DNA from: Duodenibacillus sp964509205
GTDB lineage: Bacteria > Pseudomonadota > Gammaproteobacteria > Burkholderiales > Burkholderiaceae_F
Length of the DNA stretch: 64,000 bases
Reading direction: 5' to 3'
Assembly: GCA_964509205.1 (NCBI GenBank)
Contig: CAZDVW010000007.1
Location: 10,296 to 74,295 of the forward strand
Below the pieces are notes generated by a model that was not told the DNA's origin, did not search any database, and worked only from the letters and a program-made list of their open reading frames with translations. The position numbers and the translations under genes were made by a program. This document shows positions 42,019 to 51,477 of the stretch, in pieces (the first letter of the stretch is position 1; every line of letters begins with the position of its first letter).

Positions 42019-44886
42019 ATGGCAAAAGCCGACGATGTCGCATCCGCGGCAAAAAAATATCCATTGAACCTTCCCGATACCACGTTTCCGATGCGTGGTG
42101 ACCTTGCAAAACGCGAACCCGGCTGGGTAAAAGCCATTAACGAAAAAGGGATTTACAAGACCGTCAGAAACGCACGTCTCGGACGTCCTCAGTTTCTGTT
42201 GCACGACGGACCTCCGTATGCGAACGGCGACATTCACATGGGGCACGCCCTGAACAAAGTTCTGAAGGACATCATTAATAAGTCCAAGCTCTTTGCCGGA
42301 TTTGACGTCCCCTATACCCCGGGATGGGACTGCCACGGCATGCCCATTGAAATTCAGATTGAGAAACAGTTCGGAAAGGGGCTTCCGAAGGATGAGTTGC
42401 TTTCCAAAGCGCGTGCCTATGCCTACGAACAGATCAACCGTCAGAGAGAAGGCTTCAAGCGCTTGGGAGTTTTAGGCGATTGGGACAATCCTTACGTCAC
42501 AATGCACTACGAGACGGAAGCCGAAGAAATTCGCGTTTTGGCGGAAATCATCAAAAAAGGTTACGTGTACCGCGGTCTTAAACCCGTTAATTGGTGCTTT
42601 GACTGTTGTTCTGCGCTTGCCGAAGCCGAAGTTGAATACAAAGACATTGAAGGCTACGAAATTGACGTTGCTTTCCTCTTAAGCGATGAAAGCAAGCCGA
42701 GTCTTGAAAAAGCGTTTGCCAAGACCATTGACAAACCCTGCTACATCGTCATTTGGACAACGACGCCTTGGACAATTCCTGCCAACCAGGCACTCAATGT
42801 TCATCCGGATCTTGATTACGATCTGATCGATTGCGGCGATAAATACCTTATTCTCGGTCAAACGCTTGCCGAAAGCGCTTTAAAGCGTTACGGCTTTAGC
42901 GGAAAGAGCGTTGCGACCGTTAAGGGGGCTCTGCTCAAAGATATGACGTTCTGGCATCCGCTTTCCAGTCTGGACAAGGGCTTCAAACGCACCGCCGTCG
43001 TCATTCCTGCCGACTACGTTGAAGCCACCTGCGGAACCGGTATTGTCCACTCGGCTCCTGCCTATGGTGCCGATGACTTTGTTACCTGCAAACAATACGG
43101 CATCACCAACGATCAGATTCTCAGCCCCGTTCAGGGAGACGGCACTTACGTCAATGACCTCCCTTTGTTCGGCGGAATGATGATCTGGAAGGCTCAGCCA
43201 AAAATTGTCGATGCCATGAAAGTTGCCGGCACTTTGTTTGCCGTCGGCAAAATGACCCACAGTTACATGCATTGCTGGCGTCATAAGACCCCGTTGATTT
43301 ATCGAGCAACCAGCCAATGGTTTGTCCGCATGGATGACCCAACGGTCGACACACAGCCGATTTTGGGATTCAAAGCACCGGCAGAAAGCCTACGCAAAGC
43401 TGCTCTGCGCGGTGTTGATGCCACAAAGTTCATTCCGCAGTGGGGTTATAACCGCCTGCACGCCATGATTGAAAATCGACCTGACTGGTGTATTTCTCGT
43501 CAGCGCAATTGGGGTGTTCCTCTTCCCTTCTTCTTGGAAAAGACGACGGGAGAACTTCATCCGAACACGATCGAGATCATGTACAAGGTCGCCGATGCTG
43601 TTGAAAAAGAAGGCATCGAGGCCTGGGCACGTGCAAAAGCCGAAGACTTCATGAGCCAAGAAGAAGCCGCTCGTTACGAGAAAGTCAATGACATTCTTGA
43701 CGTCTGGTTTGATTCCGGCTCCACGCATGCAACCGTTATGCGCGGAAGTCATAAAAAGGAACTCGGCTACCCGGCAGATCTTTACTTGGAAGGCAGCGAT
43801 CAACACCGCGGCTGGTTCCATTCTTCGCTTCTCGTCGGAACCATGCTCGACAATCGGCCTCCGTACGATGCCCTGCTGACACACGGATTCCTCGTTGATG
43901 AAAACGGCGAGAAAATGAGCAAGAGCAAGGGCAACACGGTCTCCCCGCAAGAAATTTGCGACAAGTTCGGAGCTGAGATTTGCCGCTTGTGGGTTGCTTC
44001 GACTGACTACACAAGCGAACTGCGCATCGGGCCGACCATCATCAAGCGCGTCGTAGACAGCTACCGGAGAATCCGCAACACGCTTCGATTCCTGCTTGCG
44101 AATACAAGCGACTTCGATCCGCAAAAGGACGCTGTCCCGCTTGACCAAATGCTCGAAATTGATCGTTGGGCTCTTGCACGCACAGCCGTTTTGCAGTCGG
44201 ATATCTTAAAGCTCGAAGAACACTACCAATTCCACCAAGTCACGTCGCTTTTGACTGGATTTGCCAGCGAGGATCTCGGAGGCTTTTACCTCGACATTCT
44301 CAAGGATCGTCTCTACACAACGCAGACGAAAGGACTTCCTCGGCGCTCAGCTCAGACGGCTCTTTGGCACATCACGGCCTCCTTCTTGCGGCTCATGGCT
44401 CCGATTCTCTCGTTTACAGCGGAAGAAGCCTTCTCAATCTTCAGCCCGAATGCCTCAGGCACCATCTTCACGGAACTGAACCATGATTTGCCAAAGATTC
44501 CCAATCAAGCGGAACTGCTCGCAAAATGGGAAGTCATCCGAAACGTTCGAGCCGAAGTCCTTAAGGAAATTGAACAGCTTCGAACCGCCGGAGAAATCGG
44601 TTCCAGTCTGCAGTCAAATGCCGTCATTTCCGCTCCGGAGTCCGTCTATGCGACGCTTGAAACTCTCGGCGATGAGCTGCGTTTCGTCACAATGACCTCA
44701 AAGGCTCAGCTTACCGAAGCCAAAGACGGCAAACTTTCCGTTACCGTCAAGAAGAGTTCGGCGAAGAAATGTGCCCGCTGCTGGCATTACGTCGAAGGAG
44801 TCGGCTCCGATGCCAGCCATCCGGAGATTTGCCCGCGTTGCTGTGAAAACCTCTTCGGTGCAGGCGAAAAACGGTTCTTTGTTTAA
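42019..44886 (+). CDS. ileS: Isoleucyl-tRNA synthetase
   Basis: The 955-residue class I synthetase has the HIGH-type motif as HMGH (about 73-76), the KMSKS loop as EKMSKSKGN (about 632), a CP1 editing domain between them (TTPWTIPANQA), and a C-terminal zinc finger with CARC and CPRC. It charges tRNA-Ile. GGAGAG precedes the start. lspA follows in the plus-strand run ileS-lspA-coaBC, a widespread order. Confidence 0.96.
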   Translation: MAKADDVASAAKKYPLNLPDTTFPMRGDLAKREPGWVKAINEKGIYKTVRNARLGRPQFLLHDGPPYANGDIHMGHALNKVLKDIINKSKLFAGFDVPYTPGWDCHGMPIEIQIEKQFGKGLPKDELLSKARAYAYEQINRQREGFKRLGVLGDWDNPYVTMHYETEAEEIRVLAEIIKKGYVYRGLKPVNWCFDCCSALAEAEVEYKDIEGYEIDVAFLLSDESKPSLEKAFAKTIDKPCYIVIWTTTPWTIPANQALNVHPDLDYDLIDCGDKYLILGQTLAESALKRYGFSGKSVATVKGALLKDMTFWHPLSSLDKGFKRTAVVIPADYVEATCGTGIVHSAPAYGADDFVTCKQYGITNDQILSPVQGDGTYVNDLPLFGGMMIWKAQPKIVDAMKVAGTLFAVGKMTHSYMHCWRHKTPLIYRATSQWFVRMDDPTVDTQPILGFKAPAESLRKAALRGVDATKFIPQWGYNRLHAMIENRPDWCISRQRNWGVPLPFFLEKTTGELHPNTIEIMYKVADAVEKEGIEAWARAKAEDFMSQEEAARYEKVNDILDVWFDSGSTHATVMRGSHKKELGYPADLYLEGSDQHRGWFHSSLLVGTMLDNRPPYDALLTHGFLVDENGEKMSKSKGNTVSPQEICDKFGAEICRLWVASTDYTSELRIGPTIIKRVVDSYRRIRNTLRFLLANTSDFDPQKDAVPLDQMLEIDRWALARTAVLQSDILKLEEHYQFHQVTSLLTGFASEDLGGFYLDILKDRLYTTQTKGLPRRSAQTALWHITASFLRLMAPILSFTAEEAFSIFSPNASGTIFTELNHDLPKIPNQAELLAKWEVIRNVRAEVLKEIEQLRTAGEIGSSLQSNAVISAPESVYATLETLGDELRFVTMTSKAQLTEAKDGKLSVTVKKSSAKKCARCWHYVEGVGSDASHPEICPRCCENLFGAGEKRFFV

Positions 44887-44896
44887 CTGTTTTCCG

Positions 44897-45409
44897 ATGA
44901 CGGTACAAAACGACAACTTGAACTTATCGGGCGCAAAACGCAGGAAACTGCGTTTTGCCGCCTGTTTGCTTTTTTCTTTTTTCGTTCTTTTGCTGGATTA
45001 CGAAACAAAAGAATCTGTCGTTTCCCGTTTTGCTGTCGGCGACTTCCTTCCCGTCACACCTTTTTTTAATTTGTGTCATCTGAGGAACACGGGAGCCGCC
45101 TTTTCTTTTCTCAGTGATGCCGGCGGTTGGCAATCGACCTTTTTTATTGTTCTTTCCCTGATGATCAGCGTTTTGATCGTCTTCTGGCTTTGGAGAGAAA
45201 AAACTGTCTTCCCTTCTCTCGGTTTAAGTCTCATCTTGGCCGGTGCACTCGGCAATTGCCTGGATCGAGTGTTTCGGGGATCTGTTGTCGACTTTCTGGA
45301 TTTTCACATCAACGCTTTACATTGGCCGGCCTTTAACGTCGCCGATATTGCCATTTGCCTCGGAGCCCTCATCCTTATTCTCCGAGAGTTATTCAAGAAA
45401 GAGCGCTGA
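44897..45409 (+). CDS. lspA: Lipoprotein signal peptidase
   Basis: The protein of about 170 residues has four membrane segments and the two aspartates of this aspartyl protease: one in GNCLDRVFRGSVVDFLDFH, the other in FNVADIAICLG. The NTGAAFSFL motif is present. It removes signal peptides from prolipoproteins. I choose ATG 44897, 10 bases after the ileS stop; upstream in-frame codons lie inside ileS. No clear ribosome-binding site is seen, so translation may be coupled to ileS. Confidence 0.92.
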   Translation: MTVQNDNLNLSGAKRRKLRFAACLLFSFFVLLLDYETKESVVSRFAVGDFLPVTPFFNLCHLRNTGAAFSFLSDAGGWQSTFFIVLSLMISVLIVFWLWREKTVFPSLGLSLILAGALGNCLDRVFRGSVVDFLDFHINALHWPAFNVADIAICLGALILILRELFKKER

Positions 45410-45502
45410 TTTCGGATTCTTCTGGTTGACATATCCGTGGTTTGGCAACCGTCGTCTTAACAAAAACCTCGCTAAACTCCCACCTGTGTTGAGGAGATAA
45501 CT

Positions 45503-46690
45503 TTGTCGATTCTGACTGGAAAAAAAATCACGGTCATCGTCACCGGAAGCATTGCTGCCTACAAAGCCTGCGAGGTTGTGCGCCTTCTGCGAGCCAAAGG
45601 GGTCTTTGTACACGTCATCCTCACTGCAGCTGCCAAAACTTTTGTCGGCGCCATGACGTTTGAAGCATTGAGCGGAAACGCTGTTTTAAGCGATGACGCT
45701 TCAAGCGCATTAGCACATATTGAACTCTCGCAGAACCAAACAGATCTCATTCTTGTTGTTCCTGCAACAGCCAACACGTTAGCGAAGGCTGCCTGCGGAA
45801 TTGCCGATAATCTTGCCAGTGCAACGATCCTTGCCCGCAAAGCGCCGCTTGCATTTGTCCCTGCGATGAACTCTGCCATGTGGTCCAATCCGGCCACACA
45901 ACGTAATGTGGCTACGTTGAAAAATGACGGTGCCGTTTTGATCGGTCCTGCCGACGGTCCTCTTGCCTGCGGACAGTCCGGAAATGGACGAATGGTTGAA
46001 CCCGGCGTTGTCGTCGAAGCCGTTGAAAAAATTCTCTCACCTTCCTTTTTAAAGGGAAAGAAAGTGTTGGTTACCGCCGGTCCGACATTCGAAGCGATTG
46101 ACCCGGTCAGAGGACTCACAAACCGCTCAAGCGGCAAACAAGGCTATGCCGTTGCTAAAGCCGCCTGCGAGGCCGGCGCTGACGTTACTCTCATCACTGG
46201 CCCTTGTGCACTTAAACCGCCTTACGGGGTCAAAACAGTTGCCGTCGAGTCAGCCCTGCAGATGGCCGATGCCGTCCAAAAACACCTTCCGGGAACGGAT
46301 GCTTTTGTCAGCGTTGCTGCCGTTGCTGACTGGCGTTCGACGCAAGTGAGTGAGAGAAAGCTCAAGAAATCGATTGACTCCGTTCAAACACTTCAGCTCG
46401 AAGAAAATCCCGACATTTTGAAAACTGTTTCTGAATCCACCCTTCGTCCAAAATGCGTTGCGGGATTTGCGGCAGAAACGGAGCAAGAAATTGCCTATGC
46501 TCAAAAGAAACTGCAGGCAAAAAAGCTTGACATCATCGTCGCCAACAATGCCGCCTCAACGTTTGGACACGATAAGAACACAGCCGTTTTCATCACAGCC
46601 GGCGGCATTGAAAGGCTTCCGGAACTTAACAAAATCGACTTGGCTCGCCACCTTGTGGCACGCATTGCCCAAATGACGGAGAAATCATGA
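45503..46690 (+). CDS. coaBC: Bifunctional phosphopantothenoylcysteine decarboxylase / synthase
   Basis: The 395-residue protein is the CoaBC fusion. The N-terminal flavoprotein CoaC part has GSIAAYKACEVVRLL, PAMNSAMW and LACGQSGNGRM (active-site Cys). The C-terminal CoaB part has TAGPTFEAIDPVRGLTNRSSG and, near the end, IVANNA. It performs two steps of coenzyme A synthesis from 4'-phosphopantothenate. It starts with TTG preceded by GAGGAGATAAC. Its end overlaps the next gene by 4 bases. Confidence 0.95.
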   Translation: MSILTGKKITVIVTGSIAAYKACEVVRLLRAKGVFVHVILTAAAKTFVGAMTFEALSGNAVLSDDASSALAHIELSQNQTDLILVVPATANTLAKAACGIADNLASATILARKAPLAFVPAMNSAMWSNPATQRNVATLKNDGAVLIGPADGPLACGQSGNGRMVEPGVVVEAVEKILSPSFLKGKKVLVTAGPTFEAIDPVRGLTNRSSGKQGYAVAKAACEAGADVTLITGPCALKPPYGVKTVAVESALQMADAVQKHLPGTDAFVSVAAVADWRSTQVSERKLKKSIDSVQTLQLEENPDILKTVSESTLRPKCVAGFAAETEQEIAYAQKKLQAKKLDIIVANNAASTFGHDKNTAVFITAGGIERLPELNKIDLARHLVARIAQMTEKS

Positions 46691-47028
46691 AAAACTCCAA
46701 CGGACTTGATCCTGCCAACGGTGACTACGTCAAATACATTGACGATATTCAGAAGGGAAAAATTAAACCGAGAGGAGCCTTGAAGCCACCTTCCGGAATG
46801 CTGGAAACGCCGATCGAGAGCTCTTCCTCGGAAAACACTCCTAAGGAGCACAAACGCCGTGCAACAAGAAATCCTCCGGCTTTTCTCCAGGCTTTGACCG
46901 TTTTTCTGACTGCAATGGGATTTGCCCTTGTTGCTTTCGGCATTTTCTCGGAATCCGATGCCTACATTCCCCTCGGAATGTTCACATTGTTTGCCGGGTT
47001 TGTCTTTAATATGAATCTGAAAAAGTGA
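46687..47028 (+). CDS. Small membrane protein between coaBC and dut, unknown
   Basis: This 113-residue protein is not recognised. The first 60 residues are soluble, polar and rich in Pro, Ser, Lys and Glu. The last 45 form two hydrophobic segments (about 66-85 and 90-108), and it ends in NLKK. It starts in a 4-base ATGA overlap with coaBC, and its stop overlaps the GTG start of dut, so all three are translationally coupled. That coupling is good evidence for a real gene. No function is proposed. Confidence 0.7.
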   Translation: MKNSNGLDPANGDYVKYIDDIQKGKIKPRGALKPPSGMLETPIESSSSENTPKEHKRRATRNPPAFLQALTVFLTAMGFALVAFGIFSESDAYIPLGMFTLFAGFVFNMNLKK

Positions 47029-47471
47029 AAATCAAATTCAAAATTCTGGATGAACGAATCCGCTCGCATCTGCCTTCCTACGCAACGCCAGGAAGTGCCG
47101 GACTGGATCTTCGGGCTCTTTTGGATTGCCCCGTCGTGCTGGAGCCGGGAACAACAACGCTTGTTCATACGGGAATCAGCCTTCATATTGCCGATCCCAA
47201 TTATGCGGCCTTGATTCTTCCGCGAAGCGGACTCGGACATAAAAAAGGCATCGTTCTCGGCAATCTCGTCGGTCTCATTGATTCGGACTATCAGGGCGAA
47301 TTGATGATTTCCGTTTGGAATCGATCGAACGTTCCCTTTTCACTGGAACCTTTCGAACGTCTGGCTCAACTTGTCATCGTCCCCGTTGTACAGGCTCAGT
47401 TTGAACTTGTTGAAACTTTCGATGCCACTGAGCGAGGCGAGTCCGGATTCGGATCAACCGGCAGACAATGA
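47025..47471 (+). CDS. dut: dUTP diphosphatase
   Basis: The 148-residue trimeric dUTPase shows all five motifs: AGLDLRA, PRSGLGHKKGIVLGN (motifs 2-3), DYQGE, the FERLAQLV strand, and the C-terminal P-loop-like arm RGESGFGSTGR. It removes dUTP to keep uracil out of DNA and makes dUMP for thymidylate. It starts with GTG in overlap with the gene before it. Confidence 0.96.
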   Translation: MKIKFKILDERIRSHLPSYATPGSAGLDLRALLDCPVVLEPGTTTLVHTGISLHIADPNYAALILPRSGLGHKKGIVLGNLVGLIDSDYQGELMISVWNRSNVPFSLEPFERLAQLVIVPVVQAQFELVETFDATERGESGFGSTGRQ

Positions 47472-47491
47472 CTCTGTAAAAACGGCTGTCT

Positions 47492-48133
47492 ATGACAAAC
47501 AGACCATCCCAAGTCGGGGAAGTCAAGGCAAAGCGCCCGGGCTGCGTTGCCTATGTTTCCCTCATTCTTTTAATTCTTTTCTTTTCCGGAATCGCCAAGA
47601 ATTTTGATCCCGCTTTTTCTTGGTTTGACTACTCCACGCTTTTAGGTCGATTCGGGTTCGTTGCCGAGACAAACACTTTTCTCGGCACCGGCGGAACCGG
47701 CGCCAGAGGCGGATTGCTGTATGCGGTTTCCTTTATCCCAAGCATCATGTTTGCCGTCGGTGTTGTGGAACTTGCTACCAAACTCGGAGCCTTGGATGCC
47801 GCTCAGGTACTTCTAACGCCGATCTTAAAGCCGTTACTCGGTATTCCGGGAGCCTGCGGCGTTGCTCTCATTACAAGTCTGCAAAGTTCGGATGCCGGTG
47901 CGGCCATGACGCGGGAACTTTTCGAAAAAAAACACATTTCCGATTCCGAACGAACCATTTTGTGTGCCTTTGAATTCTCTTCCGGGGCATCCGTCATTTT
48001 TTATCTCACCGTTGCCTGCGTCCTTTTTCCCTTCCTTCCGATCAATTACCTCATTCCTCTTGGGATTGTTCTCCTCTTTAAATGTATCGGCGCCAACATC
48101 ATGCGGCTTTATCTCCTGAGAGAGAAAAAATGA
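47492..48133 (+). CDS. Gate-domain membrane protein (nucleoside-recognition/YjiH- or SpmA-like), first half
   Basis: The 213-residue protein has five to six hydrophobic segments with the small-residue-rich Gate motif, seen at ALITSLQSSDAGAAMTREL and SSGASVIFYL. Gate domains resemble one half of nucleoside transporters; the protein is probably an inner-membrane component whose cargo is unknown. It overlaps the next Gate protein by 4 bases (ATGA). Together the two form a split pair, as seen in YjiG/YjiH and SpmA/SpmB. Confidence 0.7.
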   Translation: MTNRPSQVGEVKAKRPGCVAYVSLILLILFFSGIAKNFDPAFSWFDYSTLLGRFGFVAETNTFLGTGGTGARGGLLYAVSFIPSIMFAVGVVELATKLGALDAAQVLLTPILKPLLGIPGACGVALITSLQSSDAGAAMTRELFEKKHISDSERTILCAFEFSSGASVIFYLTVACVLFPFLPINYLIPLGIVLLFKCIGANIMRLYLLREKK

Positions 48134-48585
48134 GGCTTAACCCGTTTGAAACATTCATTGAGGGGCTGCGCAAAGGCTCGCTTATCAGCGTGCGATACAT
48201 GCTTCCCGCCGTTATTGCGGCCTTTGTCGTGATTGAAATTCTTCACACATCCGGAATCCTTCCGTTTTTAGGTAAAACATTTGCGCCTCTCATGCATTTT
48301 TTCGGTTTGCCCGGAGAAGCGCTCGCCGTTCTTCTGGCGGCATGGGCCAGTTCGGCAGGAGCCATCGGAATTGCAGCGGCAATGGCAACCCGCGGCATTT
48401 TGTCGCAACAAGACATCGCCATTCTTCTGCCTGCAATTCTTCTTATGGGATCTCAGCTTCAATTCTTCGGGCGAATTCTTGCTGTTGCCGGCGTTCAAAA
48501 CCGACGCATTCCCGGTCTGATGCTGATCGGATTGCTTAATGCTGCTTTGGCAATGCTTTTTACGCGTTGGATTCTGTTTCAGTAA
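48130..48585 (+). CDS. Gate-domain membrane protein (YjiG/SpmB-like), second half
   Basis: The 151-residue protein has four hydrophobic segments and the Gate features AAWASSAGAIGIAAAMATRG and LLPAILLMGSQLQFFGRI. ATG 48130 overlaps the stop of the preceding Gate protein; a longer frame beginning at 48082 would read through that gene and lacks a site. The pair presumably acts together in the inner membrane. Substrate unknown. Confidence 0.72.
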   Translation: MRLNPFETFIEGLRKGSLISVRYMLPAVIAAFVVIEILHTSGILPFLGKTFAPLMHFFGLPGEALAVLLAAWASSAGAIGIAAAMATRGILSQQDIAILLPAILLMGSQLQFFGRILAVAGVQNRRIPGLMLIGLLNAALAMLFTRWILFQ

Positions 48586-49538
48586 CATCCGGCAAACAAA
48601 AAGATTCTGAAACAAACGCTTTTTTATTTAAAATCCTCCCGTCTTTGTTTTTCGCGCTCTTTATGCTGTTTTCCTCTCTGACTCCGAACCAATACGAACT
48701 TTGGAAATCTTTCTGGGAAAAAACCTCGGATCGAACAGCCGATTGCACTTTTTTCAATCTGTACGGCTGGGCTCTCGCCTACGGCATTGAGTACGCTGTC
48801 GAAAACGATCTATTTTGGGTACGCCGCACAAAAGGCGAGAAACCTGTCTATTGGTACCCGCTGGGAAACACGGAGGATCTTAACTGGGACACCGTCCTTG
48901 CCGATTTTCCGAGCGGAAGCTACTTTGAGCGCATTCCGATTTCTCTTGCCGAACAGATTCAAAGTCGTTGCCCGCGCATCGTCAATTTTTCCCCGACGCG
49001 CGATCAGGACGAGTACCTCTATGAGAGAACGGCACTGGCTGATTTCACAGGCAGAAAACTGCACAAAAAGCGATCGCATCTCAATGCCTATGAACGGCTT
49101 TACGGAACTGACTTTCGCCCTCTTAGCAAAAAAGACATCCCGTCAATTCTCGCTTTAAGCGAAGAGTGGCTTCTTTTGCAGGAACCACAGAACCCCTCAC
49201 TTAAAAGCGAATACACCGCCATTGAGCGAATGCTCTCGCTATGGGACTTGGACGACTCCGTTTGTTGCGGCGGTCTTTTTGTCGAGGGAAAGCTGATCGC
49301 CTACGACTTTGGGTCGGCCATGGATGACAAAACGTTTGTCATCCACATTGAAAAGGGTCTTCCACAGTATCGCGGCGTTTATCCGAGCATCGTCAAGAAT
49401 TTCGCAGGGCATTCGATTCCGCCAACCTACGAAACCATTAACCGCGAACAAGATTTAGGAGAAGAAGGACTGCGTCATTCGAAAATGACCTATCAGCCCT
49501 CCGGCTTTCTTCAGAAAGCCCGCTTTTCGCTTTCCTAA
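48567..49538 (+). CDS. DUF2156-like protein (LPG-synthase C-terminal domain family)
   Basis: The 323-residue frame has an acyltransferase-type fold similar to the C-terminal domain of lysylphosphatidylglycerol synthases. It includes TFFNLYGWALAYGIEYA, YLYERTALADFTGRKLHKKRSHLNAY and a C-terminal domain with INREQDLGEEGLRHSKMTYQP. Family members probably use a GNAT-like fold; the substrate is unknown. The true start is unclear: the TTG at 48567 overlaps the previous gene and no ribosome-binding site is visible, while ATG 48664 is an alternative that starts just before the conserved part. It meets the minus-strand etfA end-on with a 4-base overlap. Confidence 0.75.
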   Translation: MDSVSVTSGKQKDSETNAFLFKILPSLFFALFMLFSSLTPNQYELWKSFWEKTSDRTADCTFFNLYGWALAYGIEYAVENDLFWVRRTKGEKPVYWYPLGNTEDLNWDTVLADFPSGSYFERIPISLAEQIQSRCPRIVNFSPTRDQDEYLYERTALADFTGRKLHKKRSHLNAYERLYGTDFRPLSKKDIPSILALSEEWLLLQEPQNPSLKSEYTAIERMLSLWDLDDSVCCGGLFVEGKLIAYDFGSAMDDKTFVIHIEKGLPQYRGVYPSIVKNFAGHSIPPTYETINREQDLGEEGLRHSKMTYQPSGFLQKARFSLS

Positions 49539-50452
49539 AGCTTTTCCTCTAAGGCCTTTATCGTCTCAACGGCATCGGCCTGCAGCCAATAGTCGCACAC
49601 ATCAATGATCGGCGCTTCCGGATCCGTGTTTACCGCCACAATGATCTTTGAGTCCTTCATACCGGCCAAATGCTGGATAGCCCCGGAGATACCGAAAGCA
49701 AAGTACAAATCCGGAGCAACGATTTTTCCTGTTTGCCCCACCTGCGTGTCGTTCGGAGCAATAAAAGCATCCACAAGGGCTCGGGTCGAACCGACGGCCG
49801 CATGCAGTTTAGAAGCCAACGATTGTGCGGCGGAGAATCCTGCCTCGTCAATCACGCCTCTTCCGGCGGAAACGACGATCTTAGCCGTTTCCAAATCCAC
49901 GGCATCCGGCTCTTTGTTTTTCAGAGAAATTCTTTCAAACCCGCGTGCATCCGTTTGAACATCCACTTCCTCACACGGAACTTCTTCTCCTTCTCCCACA
50001 GGTTCAAAAGCCGTCTGGCGCACTGTTGCCACAACGGGACTTGCTTCAATCCTGACTGTTGCAAAGAGACTACCCGCATAGATGTAGCGTTTGAACGTAT
50101 CGGGGGAAACCACCTCGCCGATCTCCGATAAAGCAGGAACATTGAGCAAGGCCGCCACGCGCGGCATTACCGTTTTAGCGGCAATACTTGAACTGAAAAG
50201 CACGTGCGAATAACCGTCTGCCACCTGACTGACTGCTTGCGCAATGCGTTCCGACGTCTGCCTATCCTGCCGAACCTTCAACACTCGGCATACGCCGTTC
50301 ATTTTGGCGCAGGCCCGGAAAGCGTTATCCGACACAGCACCAAGCACCAATACATCCACATCAGAAGAAATTCGAGATGCGCAGCGAACGACACTGCGTG
50401 TTCCGGAACTGACGAAATCGCCATTGCACTCAGCAACAACCAACACTCTCAT
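49535..50452 (-). CDS. etfA: Electron transfer flavoprotein, alpha subunit
   Basis: The 305-residue protein has the ETF alpha FAD-binding C-terminal domain: VGQTGKIVAPDLYFAFGISGAIQHLAGM followed by IIVAVNTDPEAPI, and the N-terminal ETF domain. It pairs with EtfB and shuttles electrons from acyl-CoA and other dehydrogenases to the membrane quinone. No dehydrogenase lies beside it. It overlaps etfB by 4 bases (ATGA). Confidence 0.94.
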   Translation of the reverse strand: MRVLVVAECNGDFVSSGTRSVVRCASRISSDVDVLVLGAVSDNAFRACAKMNGVCRVLKVRQDRQTSERIAQAVSQVADGYSHVLFSSSIAAKTVMPRVAALLNVPALSEIGEVVSPDTFKRYIYAGSLFATVRIEASPVVATVRQTAFEPVGEGEEVPCEEVDVQTDARGFERISLKNKEPDAVDLETAKIVVSAGRGVIDEAGFSAAQSLASKLHAAVGSTRALVDAFIAPNDTQVGQTGKIVAPDLYFAFGISGAIQHLAGMKDSKIIVAVNTDPEAPIIDVCDYWLQADAVETIKALEEKL

Positions 50453-51213
50453 TTCGATTTCTCCCGCAACACTTTTTTCTCATTGACCAGTTTATCGATG
50501 AGGGAATCCACACTCTCGAGTTTTTCCCCGGCACGTTCTTTACGAGGCTCCGACACCTCAAGAATCGTCGTTCTTCGGGTCAGATCAATACCCGTTTCGT
50601 TGGCAGAAATCGTTCGAATCGGTTTCTTTTTTGCCCGCATCATGCTCGGAAGTGTCACGTAGCGAGGTTGTGAAAGACGAAGTTCGGCGGAAACAACAGC
50701 CGGAAGCTGCGCCGCGACCTGTTCGGTTCCTTCATCGGTCTCTCGCCAAACATGCAACTCGGATTCATGCAGCTCCAACCGTGAAGCGTGCGTGGCAATC
50801 GGCATATTGAGCAAGGCTGAGAGCATCTGAGAAACTTGGTTGGCGTCGTTATCAATTGCCTGTTTCCCCAGCAAAATAAGATCCGGCTTCTCTTCGGATG
50901 CGACTTTGGCCAACACCTTGGCAATCGTAAAGGGTTCAACCGTCGTATCGAGCAAAACGTGTACAGAGCGATCCGCTCCGATTGCCATAGCGACTCGCAA
51001 CGTATCGGCTGCTTTTGCATCTCCGACGCTCACGGCAACCACCTCTGAAACTTTTCCCTCCTCCTTGAGGCGGACAGCCGCCTCAACGGCAATCTCATCG
51101 AACGGATTCATACTCATCTTCAACCCTGCCGTCTCAACATCTTTGCCGTCGGCTCTCGGGTGAACCTTAACGTTGTAATCGACAACGCGCTTTACCGCCA
51201 CAAGTACTTTCAT
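50449..51213 (-). CDS. etfB: Electron transfer flavoprotein, beta subunit
   Basis: The 254-residue protein has the classical ETF beta sequence: MKVLVAVKRVVDYNVKV, the AMP-binding GKQAIDNDANQV segment and LPAVVSAELRLSQPRYVTLP. ATG 51213 is preferred; the longer frame would add 18 residues of leader. It is upstream of etfA and overlaps it. Confidence 0.94.
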   Translation of the reverse strand: MKVLVAVKRVVDYNVKVHPRADGKDVETAGLKMSMNPFDEIAVEAAVRLKEEGKVSEVVAVSVGDAKAADTLRVAMAIGADRSVHVLLDTTVEPFTIAKVLAKVASEEKPDLILLGKQAIDNDANQVSQMLSALLNMPIATHASRLELHESELHVWRETDEGTEQVAAQLPAVVSAELRLSQPRYVTLPSMMRAKKKPIRTISANETGIDLTRRTTILEVSEPRKERAGEKLESVDSLIDKLVNEKKVLREKSK

Positions 51214-51477
51214 AGGGAAAAACTTCCGAACTTCACAAACAGAAGACCTCGTTTTGAAAGGTCGCAAAAATATAGTTTCGGATTATAGAAAAACTTCGTC
51301 AAAGAAAACCGCTCATCCGCAATTGAGAAAATTCATTTTTTAAAAGAAGAAGACTTTCCGGCCGATTCGTGGCATAGTGAGGCAAATTTCGGTTTCCAGA
51401 GAAGACATTCCCCTTCCCTGCAGAACCGAAACCAGAATTCAAACCATTTTTCCTTTTTACATTTTTTGGAGTTTTTT

